From: DATFQE01 sp963738205
Lineage (GTDB): Bacteria > Actinomycetota > Thermoleophilia > Gaiellales > Gaiellaceae
Reading direction: 5' to 3'
Length of the DNA stretch: 64,000 bases
Assembly (NCBI GenBank): GCA_963738205.1
Contig: CAVTVQ010000006.1
Span: 372,001 to 436,000, forward strand
Under the pieces are notes generated by a model. That model made no database searches, had not been told where the DNA came from, and worked only from the letters and a program-made list of their open reading frames with translations. This document shows positions 46,502-55,085 of this stretch, piece by piece; position 1 is the stretch's first letter, and every line of letters begins with the position of its first letter. Position numbers and translations under genes: made by a program.

Positions 46502-47404
46502 ATGCCCGCCACACGACAGCTCGCGATCATCGGTGCGCCGCTCGATCTGGGCGCCGGACGCCGTGGCGTCGACATGGGCCCGTCGGCGATCCGTTACGCC
46601 GGCCTGAGGGCGCGCCTCGAAGAGCTCGGGCTTGAATCGGTCGACCTCGGCAACGTCGAGCTCGTCGTGCCCGAGGAGGTCGAGGAAGGGGATTCGAGCG
46701 CGCGCTTCCTCGCCCAGATTCGGGCCGCGTGCGAGGACGTGGCCGATCGGGTCAGACGCGCGCGCGAGCAGGACTTCGTCCCGCTCGTGCTCGGCGGCGA
46801 TCATTCCGTCGCCCTCGGGACGCTCGGCGGCCTCGCCGCCGGCTCCGGCCCCGGAGGCGTGCTCTGGCTGGACGCGCACGCCGACCTGAACACGCCCGCG
46901 AACTCGCCGAGCGGCAACGTCCACGGAATGGTCCTGGGCGCGGCCCTCGGACTCGACCGCTCGGCATTTGCGAGCGATGCCTGGCCGCTGCCTTCGGTCG
47001 ATCCGGCGCGAACGGTGTTGCTCGGAACGCGCGTGCTCGACCACGGTGAGAAGCAGGCCACCCGCGACCTCGGCCTGCGGGTGATCACGATGAGCGAGAT
47101 CGACCGCATCGGAATCGAGCGTGCCGTTCAGGAAGGCCTGGAGCGCGTCGCGGGCGACGGCTTCGTGCACGTCTCTCTCGACCTGGACGTCGTCGACCCG
47201 GAGGTCGCGCCGGGGGTCGGGACGGCCCTGCGCGGCGGCCTGTCCTACCGGGAGGCCCATCTCGCCATGGAGCTCGTCGCGGAGTCAGGGCTGATGACGT
47301 CGCTCGACGTGGTCGAGGTCAACCCCATTCTCGACCGTCGGAACGAGACGGCTGCGCTCGCCGTGGAGCTCGTCGGCAGCGCGTTCGGGGCCCGCATCCT
47401 CTGA
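46502..47404 (+). CDS. rocF: Arginase (ureohydrolase family)
   Basis: A 300-residue binuclear manganese enzyme. Metal motifs are GGDHSVALG, LDAHADLNT and SLDLDVVDPEVAPG, and the SPSGNVHGM segment with N-terminal IGAPLDLGAGRRGVDMGPSA favours arginase over agmatinase. It would convert arginine to ornithine and urea. No urease or ornithine genes are adjacent. ATG 46502 is the start, divergent from the repeat-protein gene with 127 bases between. Confidence 0.9.
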   Translation: MPATRQLAIIGAPLDLGAGRRGVDMGPSAIRYAGLRARLEELGLESVDLGNVELVVPEEVEEGDSSARFLAQIRAACEDVADRVRRAREQDFVPLVLGGDHSVALGTLGGLAAGSGPGGVLWLDAHADLNTPANSPSGNVHGMVLGAALGLDRSAFASDAWPLPSVDPARTVLLGTRVLDHGEKQATRDLGLRVITMSEIDRIGIERAVQEGLERVAGDGFVHVSLDLDVVDPEVAPGVGTALRGGLSYREAHLAMELVAESGLMTSLDVVEVNPILDRRNETAALAVELVGSAFGARIL

Positions 47405-47507
47405 AGGCGGCGCCGACGGCGCCTTCCTACCACTTGCAAAGATGGGCCATCCGGCCCTTTTGTGACATCCGATCTCTGTCTCACAATGCGTATCAGGTCT
47501 GCGGAAG

Positions 47508-47912
47508 ATGAGAATCGACGTCAGCGATCAGGCGCTCGTCGAGGATCTCCTCGAATTCCTTCGACGCTGCTCGTGTACGGCCGAGCGAACCGGGCCGACG
47601 AGCGTGCGCGTCGCGCTCGACCCGACCGTCTCGATCGGCGCAGCTCTCAGCCTGGTGCGTGACGGCGTCTGCTACGCCTGCGCCGGGGTGATCGAGGCGC
47701 CGCTCGCCCGGCTCGGCTCGGCCCTGTGTCTCGAGTGCAGGGACACCGAAGGAGCCCGGAACGGCGAGTCCCGGGCCGACGATCGCGCCCGCCGCCTCTG
47801 GGCGCACATGGAGATCGAGTCCTACCTGCGCGTCTGGCAGGCCCAGCACCCGGAAGCGCGCGTCACGCTGTCCGAGTCGGCTCCCGGCGCGATCGCCGCG
47901 GCCGCTCGCTAG
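47508..47912 (+). CDS. Hypothetical protein with cysteine pairs
   Basis: 134 residues, soluble. The N-terminus (RIDVSDQALVEDLLEFLRRC) resembles the alternating strand/helix start of small ligand-binding or SRPBCC-unrelated domains. Cysteines at CYAC (about 47-50) and CLEC (about 66-69) could bind a metal. The C-terminal part is helical (LWAHMEIESYLRVWQAQHPE). Not assigned to a family. It lies 41 bases ahead of the TreT-like gene on the same strand. Confidence 0.55.
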   Translation: MRIDVSDQALVEDLLEFLRRCSCTAERTGPTSVRVALDPTVSIGAALSLVRDGVCYACAGVIEAPLARLGSALCLECRDTEGARNGESRADDRARRLWAHMEIESYLRVWQAQHPEARVTLSESAPGAIAAAAR

Positions 47913-47953
47913 GGTCAAACGCGCCCCACCGAAGTCGAACGCGCGGGAGGGCC

Positions 47954-49396
47954 ATGCCTCAGGACGTCGATGTAGCGATCAGGGACCCGGAGCGGTTCCG
48001 CGCCGTTTTGCCATCCGAGCGCTACGAGGAGTTCCGGCGCGGGATGCTGGAGGCCCGAGAGCTGCTGGCCGGTCGGGTGGTCTGGAACGTGAACTCGACG
48101 GCGCGCGGCGGAGGCGTCGTCGAGCTGCTCCGACCTCTTGTCGGCTACGCCCGAGGTGCCGGCGTCGACGCCCGTTGGGTCGTGATCGACGGCACCCCCG
48201 GGTTCTTCGACGTCACCAAGCGCATTCACAACCGCCTGCACGGGTTGGAGGGAGACGGCGGCCCGCTCGACGAAGCCGCACGCCGGTTGTACGAGGACGT
48301 GCTCGCCGAGAACCTCGCCGCGTTTGTCCCGCGCGTGCGGCAGGGCGACATCGTCATCCTCCACGACCCGCAGCCGGCGGGTCTGGCCCCCGCCCTGCGC
48401 GCCGTCGCGGACGCCTTGATCTGGCGCTGCCACGTCGGCGTCGAGGAGCCGAACGACCTCGTGCGGCAGGCGTGGTCGTTCCTCCTGCCCTATGTTCGCC
48501 ATGCGCACGTCGACGTGTTCTCACGTGAGGCGTTCGTGTGGGACGGGCTCGACCGCGACCGCGTGGCGATCATCACGCCGACGATCGACGCCTTCACGCC
48601 GAAGAACGAAGAGCTCGAGCCGGAAATGGTCCTGGCCGTCCTCCGCGCAGCCGGCCTCGTGGCCGACGGCGCCCCGGCCGAGCCGGTCACCTTCCGCCGC
48701 CCAGACGGAACACCGGGCCGGGTCGAGCGGCGCGCGCAGATCATCGAGGACGAGCCGCTCCCACCCGATGTGCCGGTGGTCGTGCAGGTTTCGCGCTGGG
48801 ACGCGCTCAAGGACCCCATCGGCGTCATCCAGGGCTTCGCCGACCACGTCCCGGCCGACACCGGCGCCCACCTCGTCTACGCGGGCCCGTCCGTCGAAGG
48901 GGTCGCGGACGATCCCGAGGCCGCTCGCCTGCTGCGCGACTCGATCACGACGCGCTCGCTCTTGCCCGAGGAGGCGCGACGCCGCATCCACCTCGCGACG
49001 CTGCCAATGGACGACCTCGACGAGAACGCCCTCATGGTGAACGCGCTGCAGCGACACGCGCGCGTGATCACGCAGAAGAGCCTCGCCGAAGGCTTCGGAC
49101 TGACCGTCGCCGAGGCGATGTGGAAAGGACGGCCCGTCGTCGCCTCGCGCGTGGGCGGTATCCAGGAGCAGATCGTCGACGGCGAGAGCGGCATCCTGCT
49201 CGGTGACCCACACGACCTGGAGGCGTTCGGCGCAGCGATCACGGAGCTGCTGACTGACCCGGAGCGAGCACAGCAAATCGGCCGCAACGCGCGCGAGCGC
49301 GTCCTCGACCGCTTCCTGAGCCTCCGCAGCCTGCTCGACTACCTCGCCGTGATCCGCCGCATCCTCCGCAGCGAAGAGGGCGTCGGGCGCGCCTAG
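47954..49396 (+). CDS. TreT-type trehalose synthase / GT4 glycosyltransferase
   Basis: 480 residues with the GT-B fold of family GT4. It has NVNSTARGGGVVELLRPLVG at the N-terminus, VSRWDALKDPIGVIQGFADH in the C-terminal domain and the nucleotide-sugar motif KSLAEGFGLTVAEAMWKGRP ... GGIQEQIVDG. This set of features is characteristic of trehalose glycosyltransferring synthase TreT, which joins a nucleotide-glucose and glucose. The exact donor cannot be read. ATG 47954 has GGGAGG eight bases upstream. The stop overlaps the convergent EamA gene (TAG/CTA). Confidence 0.82.
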   Translation: MPQDVDVAIRDPERFRAVLPSERYEEFRRGMLEARELLAGRVVWNVNSTARGGGVVELLRPLVGYARGAGVDARWVVIDGTPGFFDVTKRIHNRLHGLEGDGGPLDEAARRLYEDVLAENLAAFVPRVRQGDIVILHDPQPAGLAPALRAVADALIWRCHVGVEEPNDLVRQAWSFLLPYVRHAHVDVFSREAFVWDGLDRDRVAIITPTIDAFTPKNEELEPEMVLAVLRAAGLVADGAPAEPVTFRRPDGTPGRVERRAQIIEDEPLPPDVPVVVQVSRWDALKDPIGVIQGFADHVPADTGAHLVYAGPSVEGVADDPEAARLLRDSITTRSLLPEEARRRIHLATLPMDDLDENALMVNALQRHARVITQKSLAEGFGLTVAEAMWKGRPVVASRVGGIQEQIVDGESGILLGDPHDLEAFGAAITELLTDPERAQQIGRNARERVLDRFLSLRSLLDYLAVIRRILRSEEGVGRA

Positions 49397-50328
49397 GCGG
49401 TCTGGTCCGCGGGTGCAGGCGGAGTGGCCGAGCGAGCCGGTCCAGCGTGCTTCGTGCCCTCCTGGCGCACCGCGACGAACACCGAGCCGACGATCAACGC
49501 CGCGCCGAGTCCCGTGGTCAGCGTCAGCCGCTCGCCCAGCAAGAGGGCGCCGAGGATGATCGCAACGAGCGGGTTGACGTACTGGTGCGTCACGACCTTC
49601 GAGATCGGCGCGTTTCGCAGCAGCCACGTGTAGGCGGTGAAGGCGATCAGCGTGCCGAACACCGCGAGGTAGAGCCACGCCGCGATCGACTCGAGGCTGA
49701 ACGCGGCGGAGTCCACGCTGCCGACCTCGCCGGTTGCCGCGCCGAGAACGAGCAGGAAGACGCCGGCGGTGAGCATCTCCCACGTCGTGGCGACGAAGCC
49801 GTCGGTGGGGAGCGCAAGGCGCTGGCTGAAGAACGAGCCGAGCGACCAGGACACGCTCGCCGCGACCATCAGAGCGAGCCCGACGGCGCTCGACGAGCCC
49901 CCGCCGCCCGGCACGACGACGAGCGCCAGCCCTGCCAGGCCCACCAACACACTGAGCCGCGTCGCGAGCGCGACGCGCTCCCGAGCCAGCGTCCGGAGCG
50001 CGATCACCTGGAGCGGCACCGAGCCGGCGATCATCGCGGCGGTGCTCGACTCGATGCGGGTTTCCGCGAACGTAACGACTCCGACGCCGAGCCCGAGCAG
50101 CGCCAGGCCGAGCACGGCCGACGACAGGAGTTCCCTGCCCGAGACACGGATGCTCCGACCGGTGAAGACGAGGATCAGCGCGAGCAGCGTGCCCGCGAGC
50201 AGGAAGCGTGAGCCGGCCGAGAGGAACGCAGGCAGCGTCCGCACGGAGATCTTGATCGCCACGTACGTCGAGCCCCAGACGAGGTAGATGGTCCAGAGTG
50301 CGATGAGAAGCTTCCAGCGGACGGCCAC
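49393..50328 (-). CDS. EamA-family (DMT) transporter
   Basis: 311 residues with ten hydrophobic helices in two EamA halves. The first opens VWGSTYVAIKISVRTLPAFL and contains FAETRIESSTAAMIAGSVP. The second contains WSLGSFFSQRLALP and VTHQYVNPLVAIILGALLLG. Typical of metabolite exporters of the RhaT/YdcZ type; substrate unknown. GTG 50328 is chosen as start because the first helix begins there. The C-terminal 25 residues are hydrophilic. Confidence 0.87.
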   Translation of the reverse strand: MAVRWKLLIALWTIYLVWGSTYVAIKISVRTLPAFLSAGSRFLLAGTLLALILVFTGRSIRVSGRELLSSAVLGLALLGLGVGVVTFAETRIESSTAAMIAGSVPLQVIALRTLARERVALATRLSVLVGLAGLALVVVPGGGGSSSAVGLALMVAASVSWSLGSFFSQRLALPTDGFVATTWEMLTAGVFLLVLGAATGEVGSVDSAAFSLESIAAWLYLAVFGTLIAFTAYTWLLRNAPISKVVTHQYVNPLVAIILGALLLGERLTLTTGLGAALIVGSVFVAVRQEGTKHAGPARSATPPAPADQTA

Positions 50329-50375
50329 GGTCGTAGAGCCGCAACGCGGCCCGACGATGTGAGATTCCCCGCTGC

Positions 50376-50480
50376 TCAGGTATCGAGGATCGTCGGGTCG
50401 AGTCGGCGCAGCCGCTCGGGGTCGGCGAGGATGTCGATCTCGACGATCCTCGCGCCCCTGATCGTGAAGCCGCCGACCCG
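50376..50480 (-). pseudogene. C-terminal relic of an ECF sigma factor (SigJ-like)
   Basis: GGFTIRGARIVEIDILADPE followed by RLRRLDPTILDT matches the SnoaL-like C-terminal end of SigJ-type ECF sigma factors (FTVRxGRIVAIDVVADPERL). Only about 34 codons remain; upstream sequence shows no sigma domains. A truncated relic. Confidence 0.55.
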
Positions 50481-50705
50481 AGAGCATCGGCACCGCTTCC
50501 AATGACTTTGCAGGTGATGCGCGGAGCCCGGTCCAGCCTTTCCGGTCCTATTCGATTGGCCGTTTGGGTGGCGCATACACCTCGCCAATCGCACAGAACG
50601 CGTGTGGGGTGGTTGGCGCTGCGGTGCTGACCGCCCCTTTCCGACGACGGCGTAGCGTGGTGCCTCGGGCGTACCTCTTCCCCAAAGGGCCGTGAGGGGC
50701 GCTAG
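50481..50705. other. Non-coding stretch between relics
   Basis: No gene, repeat or clear regulatory element is seen in these 225 bases. Composition is slightly less GC-rich than flanking genes. Confidence 0.4.
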
Positions 50706-51040
50706 GGCTCAGCCCAGCGGCTCGAGCGCCCCACCCCGGCCGGGAGCACAACCGAGCCGCAGGGCTACCCCGACCGGGGCGGGCCGCTGATGGGACGGCC
50801 CGTAGCGGAACTCTCCACCATGGTCAACACCATCACCACCCGGTCGAAGGTGCGGATCCTCGGGGACTGGCAGAACTTCCGCATCGTGGACCGCATCGGC
50901 CTGGCCGTCGAACTGATCCCGCACCTGGAAGGTGCCAACCGACGTCCCACCGGCGAGCGCGGGCTGTACGCGTACTGGCGTGTGGGAAGCGGCGTCACCG
51001 TTGCGAATGGCTTCCGCTACCTCGAGGCGGGCGCGGCGAG
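50706..51040 (+). pseudogene. Phage major capsid protein (HK97 type), C-terminal relic
   Basis: Read in the frame of 50706, the sequence GPLMGRPVAELSTM, RILGDWQNFRIVDRIGLAVE, IPHLEGANRRPTGERGLYAY and WRVGSGVTVANGFRYLEAG matches the C-terminal quarter of HK97-like major capsid proteins. A TAG at 50703-50705 precedes it and no capsid N-terminus or other phage genes are found. After about 51040 the frame runs on with unrelated residues to 51173. A prophage remnant. Confidence 0.65.
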
Positions 51041-51206
51041 ACGCGACGAGGTGCGCCCAGCGGGACTCTCTACCCCCGCCATGATGCCTCGCCGCACCGG
51101 GTCGGTATGCGGCTCGGCTCAAGTGCCGCCGGGGCGGGATCGGGTACTTCCCGCCCCCGGCGGCCCTGAGTAGGGCGCCGTCAGGCCCGATACGCTCGAA
51201 CCGATG

Positions 51207-51503
51207 TCAGGTGCAGCTCATGTCCACGGCGGCTCGGTAAAAGCCCCCTGGGTAGTTCTCGTACGGGACGAACCACACCGCGGGCTCGCCGACGATGGTG
51301 CAGGTGAACAGCCCGTCGCCTTCGGCGGATATCTCCGCGTCGTAGATCGCCTTGTTGATCGCCTTTTCGGGCGTCGAGCCAGTGGCACAGCCACCGTAGA
51401 GCGTGCTGGCCGCCGCGACCCCTGCCAAGACGAGTACGGCAACTCCCATCACCAGCGCGACGATGGCGGCACGGAGAGTCCGTGGACGCGCTTGTTTCAT
51501 CAC
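51207..51503 (-). CDS. Small secreted protein
   Basis: 98 residues with a signal peptide (AAIVALVMGVAVLVLAGVAA, ending near ASTLYGG) and a short mature domain containing three cysteines (GGCATG, FTCTI, MSCT). No family recognised. GTG 51503 or ATG 51500 may start it; GAAGGGAG lies seven to ten bases upstream. Located in the accessory zone beside the capsid relic. Confidence 0.55.
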   Translation of the reverse strand: MMKQARPRTLRAAIVALVMGVAVLVLAGVAAASTLYGGCATGSTPEKAINKAIYDAEISAEGDGLFTCTIVGEPAVWFVPYENYPGGFYRAAVDMSCT

Positions 51504-51948
51504 GAGTCTCCCTTCTCGTGGTGGGCGGATATGAGGGACTACGAACGGAGCCGCGCGATGGATTGGGCAACGGCATCGGTGGGGAGCGGACCGATCGCTG
51601 GGAGCGCCTGAGCGCCACGAACACCCCAGGCCGACGGCTTTCGTGCGTACGGGAAAGCGGCAATGAGCCGCCGATCACGGGCAGTTTGCTGCCCCTTTTG
51701 CCACCAAAGCGGCGCTTGGCTTGCTCGGTAACGGGCGGGGGCATGCTTGCCGATCCAACCAGGAGGGCAACGCAGCCCGGTCCGTACAGAGCGCTACAGG
51801 CGCTGCGCGGCGAGCCCTAAGCCGAGAGCAGCCCAAAGAATCAGCGGTCTGTCGGGCGAGAGCACTCGTACCGAGCCTCGGCGAGGCATTGAGTGTGCGG
51901 CACGTCACATAGGGGGTTGCTGCGGCTCCCACAAACAAGGGGAGACGC
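51504..51948. other. Non-coding stretch with one terminator-like hairpin
   Basis: No credible gene. A hairpin GGGCAG-TTTG-CTGCCC followed by CTTTT occupies 51679-51699 on the + strand and looks like a rho-independent terminator, with no gene ending before it. It may be debris of the mobile element. Confidence 0.45.
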
Positions 51949-52313
51949 ATGACCGAACCGACCGCACCTCCGGTCCCGCCGTACACGCCGCCCGCGAACG
52001 GGGCTGCTGTTCCCGCGAGGAGGACAGGTCCGAGCCGCGCCCGCAGGTTTGGGGACGCACTCGGAACCGTGATCGGGGAGGCAATCGGATTCCTGGTCCT
52101 CTTCCCGCTCCTAATGGCGGTGATGTCCACCGGCATCTGGCTCCTCGCCGACGGGCAGAGCTACGAGCTGGTGTTCGCGGGAGTGTTCGGGCTCTTTCTT
52201 TGATCGGGCTGTTCTTCCTCGCGATCAAGTGGGGGTTTCAGCTGTTCATCCGCTACTGGCCGCTGGTGATTCTCGGCTTGGGCGCCTTCATCGCCTGGAA
52301 GGCACTGAGCTAA
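51949..52313 (+). CDS. Small membrane protein, split by a frame change or two coupled ORFs
   Basis: ATG 51949 encodes 84 residues: a Pro-rich N-terminus (EPTAPPVPPYTPPANGAA) and two hydrophobic segments (AIGFLVLFPLLMAVMSTGIW; LVFAGVFGLFL) ending at TGA 52201-52203. A TTG at 52200 overlaps that stop (TTGA) and opens a 37-codon frame with two more hydrophobic segments (LIGLFFLAIKWGFQLFIRYW; PLVILGLGAFIAW) to 52313. Either one base is missing in one gene of about 121 residues, or two coupled ORFs exist. No family recognised. GGGGAGACGC precedes the start. Confidence 0.5.
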
Positions 52314-52579
52314 GCCGAGTACAGCTCGTCCACGAGCGCCTGCTCATCAGCGAGGGCACGGGACTCCCGTTCCTGCGGCCAGGCTCCGATCCTGATGGGG
52401 TCACGCTCGTCGGGGCGTCCCCACGGCCAGGGAACCTGCCGGTATTCGATCCATCCGTCCTCGGCGCGGGTGTAGCCGGGCATCCATGCTCGTCCGCCGT
52501 CCGGGTTCGTCGCGCCGGCGCGCTTGTCTAGCTCCGCTCGCTGGGGGTGGTTCACCCAGGCGTGGTCGAGACCGGGCAC
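52310..52579 (-). CDS. Hypothetical protein
   Basis: 89 residues, hydrophilic and Trp-rich (HAWVNHPQRAELDKRAG, YTRAEDGWIEYRQVPWPWGR, ADEQALVDELYSA). The sequence looks like a small phage- or mobile-element-borne protein, but no family is recognised. GTG 52579 is a possible start. It lies between the terminator of tRNA-Pro and the small membrane protein, convergent with the latter (4-base overlap). Confidence 0.45.
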   Translation of the reverse strand: MPGLDHAWVNHPQRAELDKRAGATNPDGGRAWMPGYTRAEDGWIEYRQVPWPWGRPDERDPIRIGAWPQERESRALADEQALVDELYSA

Positions 52580-52708
52580 GGACAGCCATGGACGAATAGC
52601 TGGTGAACCGGGTTGCCGTCGAGGCGGGTGCCCAGGACCGACCCGGCACGTTTGTGTACCGACTGTTCACAGTGGGCACCCACCCCCACTTCCCACCAAG
52701 CCGCAGAA

Positions 52709-52729
52709 AGCCCCGTTTACCGGGGCTTT
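52709..52729. terminator. Bidirectional terminator between tRNA-Pro and the accessory genes
   Basis: AGCCCCG (52709-52715), a five-base loop TTTAC, and CGGGGCT (52721-52727), with T-runs on both sides when read on either strand. On the - strand it follows the tRNA by 10 bases and is its probable terminator. Confidence 0.75.
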
Positions 52730-52738
52730 CGTGTGCAT

Positions 52739-52812
52739 CGGGGCGCCGAGATTTGAACTCGGGACCTCTAGTCCCCCAGACTAGCGCGCTAACCAGGCTG
52801 CGCCACGCCCCG
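52739..52812 (-). tRNA. tRNA-Pro (anticodon GGG)
   Basis: Read on the - strand the 74 bases fold as a cloverleaf. Acceptor CGGGGCG pairs with CGCCCCG, the D arm contains AGCCTGGTTAGCGC, the anticodon stem is CTAGT/ACTAG with loop CTGGGGG (anticodon GGG), and the T arm is CCCGAG-TTCAAAT-CTCGG. The 3' CCA is not encoded. Its 3' end faces the accessory zone with the phage capsid relic, the usual side for element integration. Confidence 0.96.
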
Positions 52813-52876
52813 CGACGCGGAACACGATAACAGCGGTTCCGACCCCGCCCCACCCCGCCTTGGCAGTCGAGAGGCT

Positions 52877-53437
52877 TTAACGCGCGCCGCCGGCCGGCGA
52901 CTCTGCCAGCGGCTTGTGGAAGATGAGGAACTCGCACGGTGTCGCGAGCTGGGCTGCGAGGTGGGTCGCCACGTCCTCGAACGGCGCAGTTCGGACGACC
53001 TGGTAGCCGAGTCGGGTGTACCAGCTGTGGAGGCGGACCTTTTCGGGGTGGACCCATCCCTTCGGAACGAGCAGCTCGAGCTGCATGGTCCTCATGCCGC
53101 GCGATCGCATCAGCTCCTCCGCTGAGCCCACCAGCCCGCGGCCGATGCCGTTGCCCCAGTGGTCCGGCGCAGCCGAGATGAGCCCCAGATCGGCTGTGCC
53201 CGCGTTCAGCGGCCGCACGTACGCGCAGCCGACGAGCCGGCCCCCGAGCGTGGCGGCGAGCATCCCACCGCTCCGGATCGCCTCGGCGATCTCGTCTGCG
53301 TCGGTCCGCCTTGTGCCCTCCTGCCACAATCCGGCCTCTCCGACGGCGTACGCCGCGTTGATGATGCGAACGACCTGCTCGACGAGGACCTCGTCGCGAG
53401 CCTCGTCAGGAGCAAGCAGCTCAACCTCGGCCGTCAT
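52877..53437 (-). CDS. GNAT-family N-acetyltransferase
   Basis: 186 residues with the GNAT fold. VVRIINAAYAVGEAGLW opens it, LGGRLVGCAYVRPLN and DLGLISAAPDHWGNGIGRGL (containing the acetyl-CoA pyrophosphate loop) follow, then ELMRSRGMRTMQLELLVPK and LHSWYTRLGYQVV. Substrate unknown. ATG 53437 is chosen as start. It is divergent from the LysR relic. Confidence 0.82.
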   Translation of the reverse strand: MTAEVELLAPDEARDEVLVEQVVRIINAAYAVGEAGLWQEGTRRTDADEIAEAIRSGGMLAATLGGRLVGCAYVRPLNAGTADLGLISAAPDHWGNGIGRGLVGSAEELMRSRGMRTMQLELLVPKGWVHPEKVRLHSWYTRLGYQVVRTAPFEDVATHLAAQLATPCEFLIFHKPLAESPAGGAR

Positions 53438-53461
53438 GACGAAGAGTCGGAGTAGGCACGG

Positions 53462-53843
53462 GTGCACGGTGCCACGGCAGGATCCATCGCGCCCCTCGAC
53501 CATCCTCTCGCGCGGACCAAGCGCGTGCGCGTCGAGCGCTTGGCCGGCGAGGCGCTGGTGCTTTTCACGGCGCCGGCTCGGCACTGCGCGATGCGCAGCT
53601 TGTGTTGATGCCGGGCGCTCGGATCGTCGCGGAGGCCAACGAGCTGGAGAAAGTGCGGGAACTCACGGCGCGCGGGCTCGGCGTGACGCTCATGGTCGCG
53701 TCGCACGGCGACCGACTGGCGATCCGTTCGCTGAGCCCGCGACAGGTGCTGCCCGGTCTCGCTGCTGTGGCGCCAGGGCAAGCACCCGACTCCCGCCGCA
53801 CAGGCGTTCCGCCAGCACGTCCTGTCACCACGAGTGTCTGACG
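53462..53843 (+). pseudogene. LysR-type regulator, C-terminal relic with frame changes
   Basis: Three consecutive pieces in different frames spell out the second half of a LysR effector domain: DHPLARTKRVRVERLAGEAL; then ARIVAEANELEKVRELTARG and GLGVTLMVASHGDRLAIRSL; then LLWRQGKHPTPAAQAFRQHV. The HTH and the first half are absent because the GNAT gene begins there. Truncated and shifted, so non-functional. Confidence 0.6.
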
Positions 53844-53900
53844 AGGTCCCGCCACGCTGGCCGCGGGTCTTCCTTGCTGGGCAGGGACAGAACCTCGCCG

Positions 53901-54392
53901 TCAGGAAGCCGTTTTCTGCTCGGCGAGACCGGGATACCTGACGACGAAGCCGTCCTCGTCGAGCTCGAGCACCGCCTCGAAGTCGCCGCTGCGGAAACGC
54001 ACCGAGTCCGGCCCGATCGGCTCGTACCGCTGGGTCGACATCGACACCTCGAGCGACGGGACTTCGACCAGCGCCATCACGTAGTTGCGCGGGCCGCCGC
54101 CGTGCTGCAGGCGGTCCTGCACGATCGGGAGCGTGTTGGTCAACGGAGAGAAGCCGAGGTCGACGAAGTCGGCCTCGCCGGGCTCGACGCGCGCCGCCCG
54201 GCCGCCGACGACCTCGAGGTCGAGCGCTCCGTTCTCCAGTCGGTAGCGCAGCTCGTACGCGATGCCGATCTGGGTGCCGTCGGCAATTAGGTCGGCGCCT
54301 TCGAGCGCGACGCGCGAGATCTCCATGCGAGCCGCATCGAGCCCGGTCCAGACGAGCGTGCGCGTCGCGGTGGTGAGGATCGGCTTGCCCAT
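53901..54392 (-). CDS. Putative glycolipid-binding domain protein
   Basis: 163 residues of mostly beta structure. TLVWTGLDAARMEISRVALE at the start, VDLGFSPLTNTLPIVQDRLQ in the middle and DEDGFVVRYPGLAEQ at the end match the putative glycolipid-binding family (PF06475), where the DxxxTPxTNTLPIR motif is characteristic. Function in the family is unproven. ATG 54392 is preferred to one four codons upstream. Confidence 0.6.
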   Translation of the reverse strand: MGKPILTTATRTLVWTGLDAARMEISRVALEGADLIADGTQIGIAYELRYRLENGALDLEVVGGRAARVEPGEADFVDLGFSPLTNTLPIVQDRLQHGGGPRNYVMALVEVPSLEVSMSTQRYEPIGPDSVRFRSGDFEAVLELDEDGFVVRYPGLAEQKTAS

Positions 54393-54495
54393 CGACCCTT
54401 TCAAGACGTGTCATGGCGGGAAGGCGAAAAGCTAGTCACAGCGGGGCAGCCGGCGCCAGGCCGGCTCGACACCGACTGGAGGTCGGCGTATTGTC

Positions 54496-54852
54496 ATGGA
54501 GATGCGTCTCGCGCTCGTCATCGCTGCGGCGGGCGTCCTCGCGGTGGGCCTCGCGGCCTCTCGCGGCGGCGGTGATCCGGCGACGGCGGCGCAGGCGCCG
54601 CTCGAGCTGCGCGTGAGCCAGCTCGAAGGCAAGGTCAGCGGGATCTGCACCGCCTTCCGCACCTTCGACGCGCGCAAGGGCTACCACGACTACAACCCCG
54701 AGTTCCAGACGCTGATCCGCAGCCTGCAGGTCACGTGCGGGGCGCAGCGCCCTGCGAAGCACGAGGATGCGGTGGTGCCGCCCAAGAAGAAGAAGAAGCC
54801 GCTGCGGCACGAGGACCGGCCGCCGCCGCCCCCGCCGCCTCACGAGGCCTAG
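54496..54852 (+). CDS. Small exported protein with a Lys- and Pro-rich tail
   Basis: 118 residues. A short signal peptide (LALVIAAAGVLAVGLAAS) precedes a helical segment (LRVSQLEGKVSGICTAFRTF) and a C-terminal tail with KKKKKP and PPPPPPP. Two cysteines could form a disulphide. No family recognised. ATG 54496 is the start (ATG 54502 also possible). It is followed by the 104-bp tandem duplication. Confidence 0.5.
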   Translation: MEMRLALVIAAAGVLAVGLAASRGGGDPATAAQAPLELRVSQLEGKVSGICTAFRTFDARKGYHDYNPEFQTLIRSLQVTCGAQRPAKHEDAVVPPKKKKKPLRHEDRPPPPPPPHEA

Positions 54853-54865
54853 GCTCAGGCGGAGA

Positions 54866-55085
54866 TAGAGCCGATCGCTGGGGCGCCGGTTGCGGTGCCG
54901 TGATCAGGACGTGCGGGCTTGCCCGTGCGTCCGTCTGCGCTGCTGACCCGGAACTAGTTGAGTCTTCTATAGAGCCGATCGCTGAGGCGCCGCTTGCGGT
55001 GCCGTGATCAGGACGTGCGGGCTTGCCCGTGCGTCCGTCTGCGCTGCTGACCCGGAACTAGTTGAGTCTTCTATAGAGCCGATCG
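54866..55085. repeat. Tandem duplication, 104-base unit, two copies plus 12 bases
   Basis: The unit starting TAGAGCCGATCGCTG at 54866 is repeated from 54970 with two mismatches, and the first 12 bases recur at 55074. Each unit holds a hairpin built on GGACG..GCGGGC and GCCCG..CGTCC, and the last codons plus stop of the helix-turn-helix gene read on the - strand (LYRRLN-stop). So extra copies of that gene's 3' end lie downstream of its true end. A recent duplication, since the copies are nearly identical. Confidence 0.9.

Noticed and set aside
54866..55085. 104-bp repeats as an insertion sequence or integron attC array
   Set aside because: No transposase or integrase is present, and the unit is a direct copy of the adjacent gene end.
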